From NCBI GenBank assembly GCA_963749875.1, contig CAVVOX010000003.1, forward strand, positions 547,089-611,088: DNA of 64,000 nt. Direction: 5' to 3'. This DNA comes from JAHQVI01 sp963749875. Its GTDB lineage: Bacteria > Pseudomonadota > Alphaproteobacteria > Rhizobiales > Rhodomicrobiaceae. Numbering within the stretch: position 1 is the stretch's first letter; each line of letters starts with the position of its first letter. The notes under the pieces were generated by a model. The model was not told where the DNA came from. It was given only the letters and a program-made list of their open reading frames with translations, and searched no databases. Below are positions 43,418 to 51,349 of the stretch, one piece after another. The translations under genes and the position numbers were made by a program.

Positions 43418-45773
43418 ATGCTGCGGACGGCAATGAATAGCCTGAGATTCCTCGCATGCTTGCTGCTGGCAAGCTGCGTTTGGTCCGGTGGCTTTATTGG
43501 TGTGGTCGGGGTGAGTGAAGCCCAGGCACAATCCGGATCGGTCATTCGCGACATTCGGGTCATCGGCAACAAGCGTATCGCCCCGGAGACCGTTCGAAGC
43601 TATCTCACCTTCAATGTCGGGGATCGCTATGATCCATACCAAGCGAATGAAAGCGTAAAGGCGCTCATCGCCACCGGGCTGTTCGAAAACGTCAATATCA
43701 ATCAGAACAGCGGGATCGTCACCGTCACGATCATCAACGAAAACCCGGTCATCAATAAGGTGGTTTTCGAGGGGAACCGCGACATCAAGGACGAGACTCT
43801 CTCGCCGGAGGTCCAGCTCAAACCGCGCTCGGTCTTCACGCGCGCCAAGGTGCAGGCCGACGTTCAGCGAATTCTCGATGTCTACCGCCGTTCCGGCTAT
43901 TACGCCGTTCAGGTCGACGCGCAGATCATCCAGCTGGACAATGACCGTGTAAACCTCGTCTTCGTCATTCGCGAAGGGCCGGAGACCAAGGTTCTCAGCA
44001 TCGCTTTCATCGGCAATCGCGCCTTCTCCGATTCGCAGCTTCGCGGCGTCATTACGACGACGGAATCCAATCTGCTGAGCTTCCTCAAATCGACGGACAT
44101 CTACGATCCGGACCGTCTCAATTTGGACCGGGAATTGCTGCGCCGCTACTATCTGAAAAACGGCTATGCGGATGCCCGCGTCATTTCGGCGGTCGCCGAT
44201 CTCGATCCTGAGGGCAAGGGCTTTTTCATCACCTTCACGGTCGAGGAGGGCGAGCTCTACAATTTCGGCAAGATCGATGTCGAAATCGACCTTGCCGTCG
44301 GTCGACCCCAACTCGCTCCGGCCCGAACTCCTGACCGAGGAAGGCGAGATCTATAATGCTGAACAGATCGATAACACGACGGAGAAGCTGACGATCGCCG
44401 TTGCCGAGCAGGGCTATGCCTTCGGCCGGATAAGGCCGCGTATCGAGCGCGATCCGATCGGCCGCTTGATCCACATCACCTTTGTCGTCGAGCAAGGTCC
44501 GCGCGTCTATATCGAGCGCATCAACATTGTCGGCAATGCGCGCACGAGGGATTATGTTATCCGGCGTGAAATCCGCCTTGCCGAAGGCGACGCCTATAAC
44601 CGGCTGCTCGTCGACCAGGCCAGGCTGCGCCTGCAGAAGCTCAGCTTTTTCAAGACTGTGAAGGTGGCCCGCGAGCAAGGAACCGCACCTGATCGCGTGA
44701 TCTTGAACTTCATCGTGGAAGAGCAGCCGACGGGCGAGCTGTCGATTGCCGCTGGCTTCTCCTCCAGCGTTGGTGTGATCGGCGAGGTCGCCTATACCGA
44801 GCGCAATCTGCTCGGCAAGGGACAGTTCCTGCGGCTCAAGCTGGGCGGCAGTGCCGAGAATCTACAGATCGATCTGAGCTTCACCGAGCCACGTTTCCTG
44901 GATCAGAACCTCTCGGCCGGCTTCGACGTGTTCCATAAGGAGAATGATTTCACCCGCCAATCCGGCTACAAGCAGCGCAAGACCGGCGGCACCCTTCGTC
45001 TCGGCTTCGCCCTGACCGACAATCTCTTCTTCCAGCCGAATTACAGCCTCGTGCAGGATGAAGTCTTCGATGTGGATGCCAACGCTTCCACTCCGATTCA
45101 GCAGATCGCGGACCAGGGAGAGCGCCTTATTTCGTCGGTGGGTTACTCCTTGATCTATGATACGCGGAATAACCGGCTGAAGCCTTCACGCGGTGTCTTT
45201 CTGGCCTTCAATCAACAGTTGGCGGGCGCAGGCGGCGATGTGAACTATCTTCAAACTGTCGGCGAGGCGCGAGGCTATTATCCGGCCTATGAAGGCATCA
45301 CCCTGGTTGGCCGGTTGATCGGTGGATATATCACCGGCTGGGGCGGCCAGGATGTTCAGTCTGTGGATGCGTTCTTCAAAGGCGGCGAGACAATCCGTGG
45401 CTTTGATACGGCCGGCATTGGGCCACGTGTGGCCGCCGTTGATGGTGTGGGCGTGGCTCAGGTCGGCGCAGGCGACGCGCTCGGCGGCAAGATCTTCTAC
45501 GCCGGCACGGTTGAGGTGCGTTTCCCAATTCCTCTGTTGCCGGATGAGCTCGGCTTCAGCGGTGCGGTCTTTGCCGACGCCGCCAATCTTTACGATACCG
45601 ACGTGGGCAGCGTTGTCGTTGACGACGACAATCTGCTTCGGACATCCGTTGGCGCAAGCCTTCTGTGGAACTCGCCGCTTGGTCCGCTCCGCGCAGATTT
45701 TGCCTGGGCTTTGACGAAGGCGGACTTCGACGAAGAGGAACTCTTCAGGTTTGGAGCCTCGACCAAATTCTAG
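43418..45773 (+). CDS. bamA: Outer membrane protein assembly factor BamA, with an apparent one-base frameshift
   Basis: A signal peptide (ending SEAQAQ), five POTRA domains (VIRDIRVIGNKRIAPETVRS; FEGNRDIKDETLSP; SIAFIGNRAFSDSQL; INIVGNARTRDYVIRREIR) and a 16-strand barrel to residue ~780, ending FRFGASTKF with a terminal Phe. Between 43418 and 44290 the frame is one, and after that another. Removing one C of the pair at 44290-44291 joins EID to LPSVDPNSLRPELLTEEGEI. BamA is essential for outer-membrane biogenesis, so a sequencing error is more likely than a broken gene. The stop TAG is shared with repeat copy D. Confidence 0.9.
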
Positions 45774-45874
45774 ATCAACCCTCGTTCAATTGGCTCCAAT
45801 TGAACGAGGTTAAGTTGGTCTATCCCAATAGGTTAGCGCAACTGTCCGCGTCCATTTGGACGCGCGTTGCGCTA
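45772..45874 (-). repeat. Two-hairpin intergenic element, copy D
   Basis: Same orientation as copy A. Hairpin 2 starts AGATCAACCCTCGTTCAATT on the bamA stop and ends at 45821 (GTTGGTCT). Hairpin 1 runs from TAGCGCAAC (45834) to GTTGCGCTA (45874), but its inner TCCCCGC stem is replaced by a shorter GTCCATTTGGAC. It is the most diverged copy. Confidence 0.85.
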
Positions 45875-45950
45875 AGGACGGGCTCATTGGCGAATTGGCG
45901 GAGGCCCCGACGCGCGGGGCCTTCTTCATTTCGCAAGACAAAGAAAAACA

Positions 45951-47018
45951 ATGGAACACCCCGGCTTCTATGATCGCGCAGGACCATTTTCGCTTGCGCG
46001 CATTGCCGAAGTAACAAGCGCAACTTTACCGGATCAAGATCACGGATCGTTGGAGATCGTCGATGTTCGGCCCCTGGACGCGGCCGGCTCCGCCGATCTC
46101 GCTTTCCTCGACAACCCCAAATATCTGCCGCAACTGGCGTCCACGAAGGCGGCGGCCTGTTTCGTGCAGGAGAAATTCGTAAAGCGCGTGCCGGCGGGCA
46201 CGGTCGCGCTCCTCTCGCCCGAACCATACCGTGCCTATGCCAAGGCGCTCACCTTGTTCTATCCCGATGCCGGCATGCCGAAAGCGGCCGCTGCCGCCGA
46301 GCCGGGTGCCGCCCATATCGATCCGAGCGCCAGGCTCGAAGAGGGCGTCACCGTCGAGCCGGGCGCAATCATCGGCCCAGAGGCACAGATCGGCCGGGGC
46401 AGCAGGATCGCGGCCGGCGCGGTTATCGGCTATCGCTGCGCGCTGGGCCGGAATTGCTATATCGGCCCGCGGGCGGTCATCACCCATGCGCTGATCGGCA
46501 ACAATGTGATCATCCATGCCGGCGCGGCGATCGGACAGGACGGCTTCGGCTTCGCCATGGGCCGCGAAGGACATCTCAAGGTCCGGCAGATCGGCCGCGT
46601 GATCATTCAGGACTGGGTCGAGATCGGCGCCAATTCGGCCGTAGACCGCGGAGCCTTGCGGGATACGGTGATCGGCGAGGGCACAAAGATTGATAATCTC
46701 GTGCAGATTGGCCATAACGTGACGATCGGCAGGAACTGCGTCCTCACAGGCCAGGTCGGTATCTCAGGAAGCACCGTCTTGGAAGATTTCGTCGTCATGG
46801 GCGGCCAAAGCGGCACGGTCGGACATATCAGGATCGGTGCGGGTGCTCAGATTGCAGGAAACAGCGGCGTCGCCGGAAGCATCCCGCGCGGCGAACGCTG
46901 GGGCGGAACGCCGGCGAAGCCGCTCAAGAACTGGGCGCGCGAGATCGCGCTGCTGAAGCGGCTGACCGAGGCTCTGAGTGGACGGAATTTGAAGAACCTG
47001 ACCAAGCTCGGCGAGTGA
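45951..47018 (+). CDS. lpxD: UDP-3-O-acylglucosamine N-acyltransferase
   Basis: A 355-aa lipid A enzyme that adds the second, N-linked acyl chain. The N-terminal LpxD domain (VRPLDAAGSADLAFLDNPKY) precedes a left-handed beta-helix of hexapeptide repeats (IDPSARLEEGVTVEPGAIIG, GAAIGQDGFGFAMG with the catalytic-region Gly/His loop). The C-terminal helix has LKNWAREIALLKRL. It follows bamA, with repeat copy D in the gap. No skp/ompH gene lies between them. Confidence 0.95.
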   Translation: MEHPGFYDRAGPFSLARIAEVTSATLPDQDHGSLEIVDVRPLDAAGSADLAFLDNPKYLPQLASTKAAACFVQEKFVKRVPAGTVALLSPEPYRAYAKALTLFYPDAGMPKAAAAAEPGAAHIDPSARLEEGVTVEPGAIIGPEAQIGRGSRIAAGAVIGYRCALGRNCYIGPRAVITHALIGNNVIIHAGAAIGQDGFGFAMGREGHLKVRQIGRVIIQDWVEIGANSAVDRGALRDTVIGEGTKIDNLVQIGHNVTIGRNCVLTGQVGISGSTVLEDFVVMGGQSGTVGHIRIGAGAQIAGNSGVAGSIPRGERWGGTPAKPLKNWAREIALLKRLTEALSGRNLKNLTKLGE

Positions 47019-47065
47019 GGGTGGCGGGATGAGGGCGCGCCACGGACCGCAAGGAGTAAATCGGA

Positions 47066-47563
47066 ATGACTGAGGCCACCTCCGGGGATGCGCTTGAGAC
47101 AGCGGATATTGCGCGCATTCTCAAACTCCTGCCGCACCGTTATCCCTTTCTCATGATCGACCGCATCATCGAAATGGACCGCGACAAATCCGCGATCGGC
47201 ATCAAGAACGTCACGGTCAACGAGCCCTATTTTCAAGGCCATTTCCCGGGCTTTCCGGTCATGCCGGGCGTGATGCTCGTCGAGGGGATGGCGCAGACCG
47301 CGGGAGCGATCTGCGTGGCGGCGCTTGGCGCGGAATATAAGCCGCAGCTCGTTTATTTCATGACCATCGATAGGGCAAAATTCCGCCGTCCGGTCAGGCC
47401 GGGTGATTGCGTTCATTTCCATATTCGAAAAATCCGAAATCGAGGTCCGGTCTGGCGCTTTCATGGCGAGGCGAAGGTCGACGGCGCATTGGTCGCCGAA
47501 GCGGAGGTGAGCGCTATGATCGTGATGGACGAAAGTGAGAAACAGTCGGATGCGGTGAGCTGA
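47066..47563 (+). CDS. fabZ: 3-hydroxyacyl-[ACP] dehydratase FabZ
   Basis: A 165-aa hot-dog-fold dehydratase of fatty acid elongation. Motifs are KLLPHRYPFLMIDRI (catalytic His), HFPGFPVMPGVMLVEGMAQT (catalytic Glu), and KFRRPVRPGDCVHFH. Length is normal. Its stop overlaps the lpxA start by one base (TGATG), so translation is coupled and fatty acid and lipid A synthesis are balanced from one transcript. Confidence 0.96.
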   Translation: MTEATSGDALETADIARILKLLPHRYPFLMIDRIIEMDRDKSAIGIKNVTVNEPYFQGHFPGFPVMPGVMLVEGMAQTAGAICVAALGAEYKPQLVYFMTIDRAKFRRPVRPGDCVHFHIRKIRNRGPVWRFHGEAKVDGALVAEAEVSAMIVMDESEKQSDAVS

Positions 47564-48399
47564 TGGTTCACTCCTCCTCCTCCGCCAGCGCACTGTCCGG
47601 CGCCGATACGAAAATCCACCCTTCCGCCATTATCGAACCGGGCGCGCAGATCGGCGCAGGCGTTGAAATCGGCGCATTTTCGGTGATCGGCCCGGAGGTC
47701 GTCCTGCATGACAATGTCCGGCTGGCCGCCCATGTCGTCGTTGCCGGCAAGACCGAAATCGGCGAGGGAACGCAGGTCTTCCCCTTCGCCTCGCTTGGGC
47801 ACGCGCCTCAGGACCGGAAATTCCGTGGTGAGGAAAGCCGGCTGATAATCGGCTCGGGAAATGTGATCCGCGAATATGTGACGATGAATCCGGGCACGGA
47901 GCAGGGCGGTCTGGTCACCCGGATCGGCGATGGCGGGCTTTTCCTGACCGGCGCGCATGTCGCGCATGACTGCCAGATCGGCAATCATGTGCTGCTGGTC
48001 AACAATGCGACGCTTGGCGGACACTGCGTTGTCGAGGACTTCGCCAGCGTCGGAGGACTGTCCGCAGTGCATCAATATGTGCGGATCGGCGCCTATGCCT
48101 TCATCGGCGGCATGTCGGGGGTCGAGAACGACGTCATCCCCTTCGGCATGGCGCTCGGCAATCGCGCGCATCTTGCCGGGCTCAACATCGTCGGCATGAA
48201 GCGGCATAATTTCGACCGCGAGCAGATCCACAGTCTCCGCAAGGCCTATCGCATGCTGTTTGCAACGGAGGGCACATTGCTGGAGAGGCTGGAGGACGTC
48301 GAAAAGATGTTCAGCGATGATGGCGAAGTGCAGCGCGTCGTGCAGTTCGTCAAAGCGGATTCCAGCAGGTCGCTTTGCGTGCCGCGCAACGGCGCCTGA
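47563..48399 (+). CDS. lpxA: Acyl-[ACP]-UDP-N-acetylglucosamine O-acyltransferase
   Basis: The first lipid A enzyme, 278 aa. The left-handed beta-helix is visible as hexapeptide repeats (IHPSAIIEPGAQIGAGVEIG; TQVFPFASLGHAPQDRKF). The catalytic His region is TGAHVAHDCQIGNHVLLVNN. The C-terminal helices contain LNIVGMKRHNFDREQIHSLR. Length is about 15 aa above the E. coli enzyme. It lies between fabZ and lpxI. Confidence 0.96.
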   Translation: MVHSSSSASALSGADTKIHPSAIIEPGAQIGAGVEIGAFSVIGPEVVLHDNVRLAAHVVVAGKTEIGEGTQVFPFASLGHAPQDRKFRGEESRLIIGSGNVIREYVTMNPGTEQGGLVTRIGDGGLFLTGAHVAHDCQIGNHVLLVNNATLGGHCVVEDFASVGGLSAVHQYVRIGAYAFIGGMSGVENDVIPFGMALGNRAHLAGLNIVGMKRHNFDREQIHSLRKAYRMLFATEGTLLERLEDVEKMFSDDGEVQRVVQFVKADSSRSLCVPRNGA

Positions 48400-48425
48400 G
48401 CCCGGGAACCGGGCCGGGAGTGGTC

Positions 48426-49271
48426 ATGACAGCACAACCGCTTCCATCCTGCCTCGGCGTCGTCGCGGCGGCCGGCTCCATCCCGATCGCGGTTTGCGAA
48501 GCCGCCCGGAAACAGGGTATCGACGTCTTCGTCGTTGCGCTGAAGGGGCAGGCGGCCCCGTCTATCGAACGCTTTCCGCATAGATGGGTGCGGCTCGGTC
48601 AGGTCGGCGGCCTGTTGGGTGCGCTCCGGGGTGCGAAGTGCGACGATGTGGTCATCGTCGGGGCGCTCAGGCGTCCGGATCTATGGCGCATCGGCGTCGA
48701 TTTCGGCTTCATCCGCCATTTGCCGACGATCCTGTCCCTCGCGCGTGGCGGAGACGATGCGATCCTGAGGCGGGTCGTGCGGTTCTTTGAAGGGCAGGGC
48801 TTTACGGTTCGCGGCGCGCATGAAATTGCGCCCTCGCTTCTGGCGCCGGCCGGTCCATTCGGCGCGCAGATGCCGAATGAGGAGCATCACGCGGACATCG
48901 CCCGCGGCGTTGCCTTGCTCGACGCGCTTGGCCCGTTCGATGTCGGCCAGTCCGTCGTCGTCGCGCGCGGCCATGTTCTTGCCATCGAAGCCGCCGAGGG
49001 TACGGACAAGATGCTGAGGCGGTGCAAGACTCTCCACCAATCGGGGCGGCAGAGACGCGTCGGCGTCTTGATCAAAGCACCGAAACGCGGCCAGGAGTTA
49101 CGGGTCGACATGCCGGTTATCGGCCCGAGGACCGTCGAAATGGCTGCCGTGGCCGGACTTGCAGGGATTGCGGTCATGAGCGGAGAAGTTATGATTGCTG
49201 ATCAGGCCGAGACCGTCCGCCTGGCGGATCGCAATCGGCTTTTCATCCTAGGGATTGATCGGACGGTGTAG
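48426..49271 (+). CDS. lpxI: UDP-2,3-diacylglucosamine pyrophosphatase LpxI
   Basis: A 281-aa enzyme of the LpxI (DUF1009) family that makes lipid X, replacing LpxH in alphaproteobacteria. Landmarks are GVVAAAGSIPIAVCEAARKQ at the N-terminus, VIVGALRRPDLWRI, EEHHADIARGVALLDALGPF, and the C-terminal VDMPVIGPRTVEMAAVAGLA. The ATG at 48426 with GGGAG upstream is preferred to the open frame starting 48375. lpxB follows across a palindrome-bearing gap. Confidence 0.93.
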   Translation: MTAQPLPSCLGVVAAAGSIPIAVCEAARKQGIDVFVVALKGQAAPSIERFPHRWVRLGQVGGLLGALRGAKCDDVVIVGALRRPDLWRIGVDFGFIRHLPTILSLARGGDDAILRRVVRFFEGQGFTVRGAHEIAPSLLAPAGPFGAQMPNEEHHADIARGVALLDALGPFDVGQSVVVARGHVLAIEAAEGTDKMLRRCKTLHQSGRQRRVGVLIKAPKRGQELRVDMPVIGPRTVEMAAVAGLAGIAVMSGEVMIADQAETVRLADRNRLFILGIDRTV

Positions 49272-49348
49272 ACGGCAGAGATCAGCAAAGCGCTAGAGCG
49301 GCGGACTCTTAATCGGAATCGGAAGCGCCACTCTAACTGTTTGTTTTG

Positions 49349-49394
49349 GCATCGGATTGACCCGAAAAGTGGGTGCCACTTTTCAGTCCGATGC
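49349..49394. repeat. Palindrome between lpxI and lpxB
   Basis: GCATCGGA (49349) with TCCGATGC (to 49394) encloses GAAAAGTGG (49364) with CCACTTTTC (49376-49384). A similar GAAAAGTGG/CCACTTTTC repeat is common in Hyphomicrobiales intergenic DNA. A misleading in-frame TTG for lpxB lies inside it. Confidence 0.75.
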
Positions 49395-49428
49395 TCTAGC
49401 TGGCACGCCGCGACCCAAGGAGGCCGTC

Positions 49429-50664
49429 TTGAAACCGAGAGTGCGCCGCATCTTCATTGTCGCCGGCGAGCATTCCGGCGATCAGCTCGGCGCCAAGCTG
49501 ATGGCGGCGCTCAAGAGGAAATCGGAAATCCCGATCGTGTTCTCCGGCGTCGGCGGCGAGGCCATGGAAGCGGAGGGCCTGCGTTCGATCTTTCCGCTCT
49601 CCGATGTCGCCGTCATGGGGCCGCTCGCCATATTGGCCAGGCTGCCGAGGCTCGTCCGGCGCGTTTACCAGGCCGTCGATGCCGGGCTGAAATCCGAGCC
49701 GGACGGCGTCATCATCATCGACAGCCCCGAATTCACGCACCCAATCGCCAAGCGCATCCACAAGCGTCAGCCGAAGATCCCGATCATCGATTACGTCTCG
49801 CCGAGCGTCTGGGCGTGGCGGCCTGGCCGGGCGCGCAAGATGCGCCCCTTCGTCGATCATCTCATGGCGATCCTGCCTTTCGAACCGGAGGCGCATCAGC
49901 GGCTTGGCGGGCCGCCCTGCACCTATGTCGGCCATCCGCTGATCGAGAGGCTGGACTGGATCAGAAATCTCGACCAATCCGAGCTGGCCAACCGGATCGG
50001 GCTCGACTCGGCCAAGCCGGTTCTGGCCGTCCTGCCGGGCAGCCGGCAGACGGAGGTGCGGCGTCTCATGCAGCCATTCGGCGAAACGGTCGGCCGGCTC
50101 ACAGGTATGATCGGGCCGGTGGAGGTCATCATACCGGCGGTCGACTCGGTTCGTCCGCACATCGAAGAGGCGCTGACCTCATGGCCGGTTCGGCCGCATC
50201 TGGTCTCCGGCGAAACCGACAAGTTCAAGGCCTTTCGCCTCGCCAATGCGGCGCTGGCGGCGTCGGGCACGGTGACGCTGGAACTGGCGCTGGCGGGCAC
50301 GCCCATGGTGGTCGCCTATCGCGTCGATCATGTCGCCGCCAGCCTGCGTTTCCTGGTGAAGGTGCCGTCCATCGTGCTCGCCAACCTCGTCATCGGCGAA
50401 AATGTCTTCCCGGAGTTCATTCAGGACGATTGCACGCCGGAGAAGCTGGCCGGAGCGCTCGCACCGCTCTTCTCCGATACGCCGGAGCGGAGGCGCCAGC
50501 TTGCCGGACTGGAAACCATCGCCGCGAAAATGGTCCTCGACAATTCGACGCCCAGCGAACGCGCCGCCGAAACGGCGATTGCGGTGATCGAGTTCAGGGA
50601 TCAAGAAGCGGCTGACGGTGCCGAACTGAGCCGGAACCGATTGACAGAGCGCGGATCATCTTAG
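49429..50664 (+). CDS. lpxB: Lipid-A-disaccharide synthase, TTG start
   Basis: A 411-aa GT-B glycosyltransferase that joins UDP-diacylglucosamine to lipid X. Motifs are RRIFIVAGEHSGDQLGAKLM, FSGVGGEAMEAEGL, IDYVSPSVWAWRPGRARKM, TYVGHPLIERL, VLAVLPGSRQTEVRRL, and AASGTVTLELALAGTPMVV. No ATG fits. A TTG at 49429 has AAGGAGG (49417-49423) six bases before it and starts directly before the conserved domain, so it is the start. The open frame to 49357 lies in a palindrome. Confidence 0.94.
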   Translation: MKPRVRRIFIVAGEHSGDQLGAKLMAALKRKSEIPIVFSGVGGEAMEAEGLRSIFPLSDVAVMGPLAILARLPRLVRRVYQAVDAGLKSEPDGVIIIDSPEFTHPIAKRIHKRQPKIPIIDYVSPSVWAWRPGRARKMRPFVDHLMAILPFEPEAHQRLGGPPCTYVGHPLIERLDWIRNLDQSELANRIGLDSAKPVLAVLPGSRQTEVRRLMQPFGETVGRLTGMIGPVEVIIPAVDSVRPHIEEALTSWPVRPHLVSGETDKFKAFRLANAALAASGTVTLELALAGTPMVVAYRVDHVAASLRFLVKVPSIVLANLVIGENVFPEFIQDDCTPEKLAGALAPLFSDTPERRRQLAGLETIAAKMVLDNSTPSERAAETAIAVIEFRDQEAADGAELSRNRLTERGSS

Positions 50665-50698
50665 GCCGGGTCGATTGGGCTTGCATCGTTACCACAAA

Positions 50699-51349
50699 TC
50701 AGCCGGGGACAGCGAGCTTGACGCGGCCATCCGGGGTCTGTTCCGGCAGGCCGTATTCGCGTCCGGCGAGCGCCAGCAGGCACCAGAGGTAATCCGCGTG
50801 CGACCGGCGGATGACGAGGTCGAAATCGGGGGCATCGGCGCTCGCGCCTGTCGGGCAATGCAGGACCGCTGGAACCCGGCCGAAAATCGAGCCCTTGACC
50901 GCGCCCTCGGGGAATTTCGCCGGGTGCATGTCGAGCGTCGTCAGCTTCATCAGCATCTCGCGCGCTTTCGCGCCGCCGATCCGGATGACGGTGTAATAAT
51001 CGGTGACGTCGGTCACCTGATGATACTGCCCGGCGAGCGCGGTTTCGATGGCGGTCGAGACCGTCCGTTCCTCGCTCTCCGGCGTCAGCAGCATCCATTC
51101 GCTCGGGCCGAGCCAGAGGGCGATGCGTTCGCCCGCGACGACGGACGTGCAGGGCACGGTCGGCAGCGTGATGCCGCTTGCGCTTTCCATGAGCGGACCG
51201 ATCTGTCCCGCATCCCCGCGAATGATCAGCTTGCCGATGAATTTCCGCTCTGTGAGCGTCGCCTCGCCGTTGCCGGAGGAAATCGGCTGGCGATGCTCCA
51301 GCGGCGAGCGCCGGACCGGTTGCGAGACGAAGCCGGTTGCGTCAAGCAT
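50699..51349 (-). CDS. soxG: Sarcosine oxidase gamma subunit
   Basis: A 216-aa subunit of heterotetrameric sarcosine oxidase. It has the GcvT-like GlyS/SoxG segments LTERKFIGKLIIRGDAG, LWLGPSEWMLLTPE, QVTDVTDYYTVIRIGGAKAR, and VIRRSHADYLWCLLAL. The ATG at 51349 (MLDATGF) overlaps the soxA stop by 8 nt; the open frame to 51415 is not used. It is the last gene of fhs-soxB-soxD-soxA-soxG. Confidence 0.92.
   Translation of the reverse strand: MLDATGFVSQPVRRSPLEHRQPISSGNGEATLTERKFIGKLIIRGDAGQIGPLMESASGITLPTVPCTSVVAGERIALWLGPSEWMLLTPESEERTVSTAIETALAGQYHQVTDVTDYYTVIRIGGAKAREMLMKLTTLDMHPAKFPEGAVKGSIFGRVPAVLHCPTGASADAPDFDLVIRRSHADYLWCLLALAGREYGLPEQTPDGRVKLAVPG

Noticed and set aside
45775..45950. Loss of skp/ompH between bamA and lpxD
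   Set aside because: Many Hyphomicrobiales lack a skp gene at this place, so absence is not remarkable.
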